From NCBI GenBank assembly GCA_963664845.1, contig OY761615.1:1178001-1242000 (forward strand): a DNA stretch of 64,000 nt, read 5' to 3'. This document shows, piece by piece, positions 62,890 to 64,000 of this stretch. Position numbers and translations under genes: made by a program. A model generated the notes under the pieces. That model did no database searches, was not told the origin of the DNA, and saw only the letters and a list, made by a program, of their open reading frames with translations. Numbering within the stretch: the first letter of the stretch is position 1; each line of letters opens with the position of its first letter. The stretch comes from CAIYTF01 sp963664845 (GTDB lineage: Bacteria; Bacteroidota; Ignavibacteria; Ignavibacteriales; Ignavibacteriaceae).

Positions 62890-62931
62890 AAATTTCTCAA
62901 ACTCCTTGGAAATATTTCTCAAACTCCGTGG
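62890..62931 (-). repeat. right-end transposase-binding sites (two copies)
   Basis: AAATTTCTCAAACTCCTTGG (62890-62909) and ATATTTCTCAAACTCCGTGG (62912-62931) are inverse copies of the left-end core GAGTTTGAGAAAT. They face the left copies, as expected for the right end of a transposable phage. Confidence 0.75.
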
Positions 62932-63062
62932 CGCGTTATAATAGGAAACGCATATTATAAGGTAAATGAAAATCCCTTTGAATTACACCCAAAGGAACAG
63001 TCTTCGCCTGCGAAAAATTCAGGATTATCGAATTTCTGCTTTAACCACCGGTGCCATATACC

Positions 63063-63165
63063 AAGAGAGGCTGTATCAAAAGAATAAAAGGGTACGCGGA
63101 TGACACGGATTGGAACGGATATCCGCGGATAGAAATTCAAAATTTGACTTTTGAGACAGCTCTCT
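63063..63165. repeat. MITE-like element, copy 2
   Basis: GAGAGGCTGTATCAAAAG at the left is matched by CTTTTGAGACAGCTCTCTT at the right (about 16-17 matches of 19 inverted), bounding about 103 bases. The interior (AATAAAAG, GATGACACGGAT, GGATAGAAATTCAA) matches the element at 6088-6209. It lies between the prophage and the alcohol dehydrogenase gene. Confidence 0.65.
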
Positions 63166-63200
63166 TGACTATAACCAGTTAGAAAAAACAGGCGAACCTG

Positions 63201-64000
63201 TTACAAAGCTCGTTCAAGTATCTTCAGGCTTATTTCCGGGGTAATATCCTGTGTTTCAGAAAGTGCCGTCATTCCATGCGTCTTTAACTGAGCAACAACA
63301 GCCGGGATTTTATCGGCACTTACACCGTATTCGGAAAGGCGTGTTTTAATGCCAAGGCTTTCGAAGAATTCCCGGGTTTTCTTTATTGCCATATCGATCT
63401 TTTCATTTTCGGTGCCGGTTTGAATGTTCCATACACGATCGGCATATTGAAGAAGTTTTGCCCGTTTCTGTTCACGACGCACTTCCAATAATGCAGGCAA
63501 AATAATTGCCAAAGTCTGCCCATGATCAATGCCGAACATTGCCGTAAGTTCATGCCCAATCATGTGGGTTGCCCAATCCTGCGGAACACCCGCACCAATA
63601 AGACCATTCAATGCAAGGGTTGCAGCCCAGACGTGATTTGCCCGTACATCATAGTTTTCGGGTTCCGCAACTGATGTTGCACCAATCTCAACGAGTGTTT
63701 GCAAAATGCCTTCAGCAAAACGATCTTGCAAAAGGCCATTCGCCGGAAACGTAAGATACTGTTCAGTTGTATGAACGAATGCATCTACAATACCATTGGC
63801 AACCTGGATTTTCGGAAGCGTGAACGTAACCGTTGGATCAAGGATAGAAAATTTCGGAAAGGTCAACCCACACATTACGGGGAATTTTCCGTGTTCATAG
63901 CTGATAACTGCCCCCATGTTCATTTCAGACCCTGTGGCAGGTAATGTAAGCACGGTACCAAAAGGTGTTATTTTACTTACAACATCCAATGGAACTGGCA
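63201..64000 (-). CDS. iron-containing alcohol dehydrogenase, C-terminal part (partial)
   Basis: At least 266 residues of a protein that continues past the window edge; the frame is open to the last base, so the first TTG codon seen is not its start. LTLPATGSEMNMGAVIS, then DAFVHTTEQYLTF and MIGHELTAMFGIDHGQTLAI provide the Asp/His metal ligands of the iron-dependent alcohol dehydrogenase family (YqhD-like). The family reduces aldehydes with NADPH; substrate not told. Confidence 0.9.
   Translation of the reverse strand, partial: PVPLDVVSKITPFGTVLTLPATGSEMNMGAVISYEHGKFPVMCGLTFPKFSILDPTVTFTLPKIQVANGIVDAFVHTTEQYLTFPANGLLQDRFAEGILQTLVEIGATSVAEPENYDVRANHVWAATLALNGLIGAGVPQDWATHMIGHELTAMFGIDHGQTLAIILPALLEVRREQKRAKLLQYADRVWNIQTGTENEKIDMAIKKTREFFESLGIKTRLSEYGVSADKIPAVVAQLKTHGMTALSETQDITPEISLKILERAL

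Larger units (their letters stand above)
36058..62932. mobile_element. Mu/B3-like transposable prophage (about 26.9 kb)
   Basis: The element carries a DDE transposase of MuA type, a MuB-type ATPase, GemA, DUF3164, Mu-like gp27/gp28/gp29/gp36/gp37/gpG, a T-like major capsid, a lysis set and a tail module with a tape measure protein. Terminal transposase-site repeats bound it: three direct copies at the left end and two inverted copies at the right end. No integrase is present. Absence of sheath and baseplate genes suggests a long flexible tail, as in phage B3 and D3112, with Mu-like head genes. Coordinates of the ends are approximate to about 30 bases. If the TGA in the transposase is not read through, the prophage may be unable to transpose. 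Confidence 0.85.

Noticed and set aside
62955..63140. 61-codon leftward ORF between prophage and alcohol dehydrogenase
   Set aside because: Its first half is the MITE-like element read in one frame; no ribosome binding site and no recognisable protein.
1..64000. CRISPR arrays, rRNA genes, riboswitches
   Set aside because: No regularly spaced 25-40 base repeats, no rRNA sequence and no recognisable riboswitch core were seen on either strand.

Overview
The window is about 45% GC. It looks like a chromosomal segment of a Gram-negative bacterium of the Bacteroidota/Chlorobiota/Ignavibacteria neighbourhood; this placement is an inference. It rests on a giant secreted protein with IPT/TIG repeats and a dockerin-like segment, an 'asparagine synthetase B'-like exported protein, lipoproteins with an RND efflux operon, and a pgsA-pgpA-cinA-recA-recX gene order.

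Positions 1-36 kb and 63-64 kb are host DNA. In order they hold: an anti-sigma kinase/STAS regulator and an envelope protein; a leftward block DUF971 - pgsA - pgpA - cinA - recA - recX - flavin reductase; a THUMP rRNA methyltransferase; an ACT protein; a 2006-residue secreted nuclease; tRNA-Leu(CAA); a TPR protein with clpX; a response regulator - CheC - histidine kinase operon; a MATE exporter; a three-gene RND efflux operon (adaptor, pump, outer-membrane channel); a lipoprotein; an alpha/beta hydrolase; and, at the right edge, the C-terminal part of an iron-dependent alcohol dehydrogenase. Three short elements with terminal inverted repeats (MITE-like) lie between host genes.

Positions of about 36.06-62.93 kb are a transposable, Mu/B3-like prophage of about 27 kb. 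Three copies of a roughly 20-bp site (core GAGTTTGAGAAAT) sit at the left end and two inverted copies at the right end, as expected for transposase-binding ends. A genetic switch at 44.6 kb (two near-identical 20-bp palindromes and back-to-back promoters) separates a rightward LexA/CI-type repressor and a lipoprotein from a long leftward early operon. That operon runs: Ner-like regulator, small protein, MuA transposase, MuB ATPase, MazG, DUF3164, small proteins, GemA, zinc ribbon, MuF-like protein with an extra C-terminal domain, small acidic protein. Head genes (gp36, gp37, TerS, TerL, portal, gpG) also run leftward from 50.9 to 46.0 kb. Scaffold, major capsid, lysis cassette and a long non-contractile tail run rightward from 51.0 to 61.9 kb, and an adenine methylase ends the element. 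No sheath or baseplate-wedge genes are seen, so the virion is probably siphovirus-like.

The most notable points are: (i) the transposase frame is interrupted by one in-frame TGA that lies inside a perfect 9-bp hairpin; (ii) a MuF-like head protein at the end of the early operon carries an extra C-terminal domain and is followed by an overlapping small acidic gene, which reads as a MuF-toxin/immunity pair; (iii) a T8 slippery site gives a -1 frameshift tail-chaperone pair; and (iv) the immunity switch, including a probably leaderless repressor mRNA.
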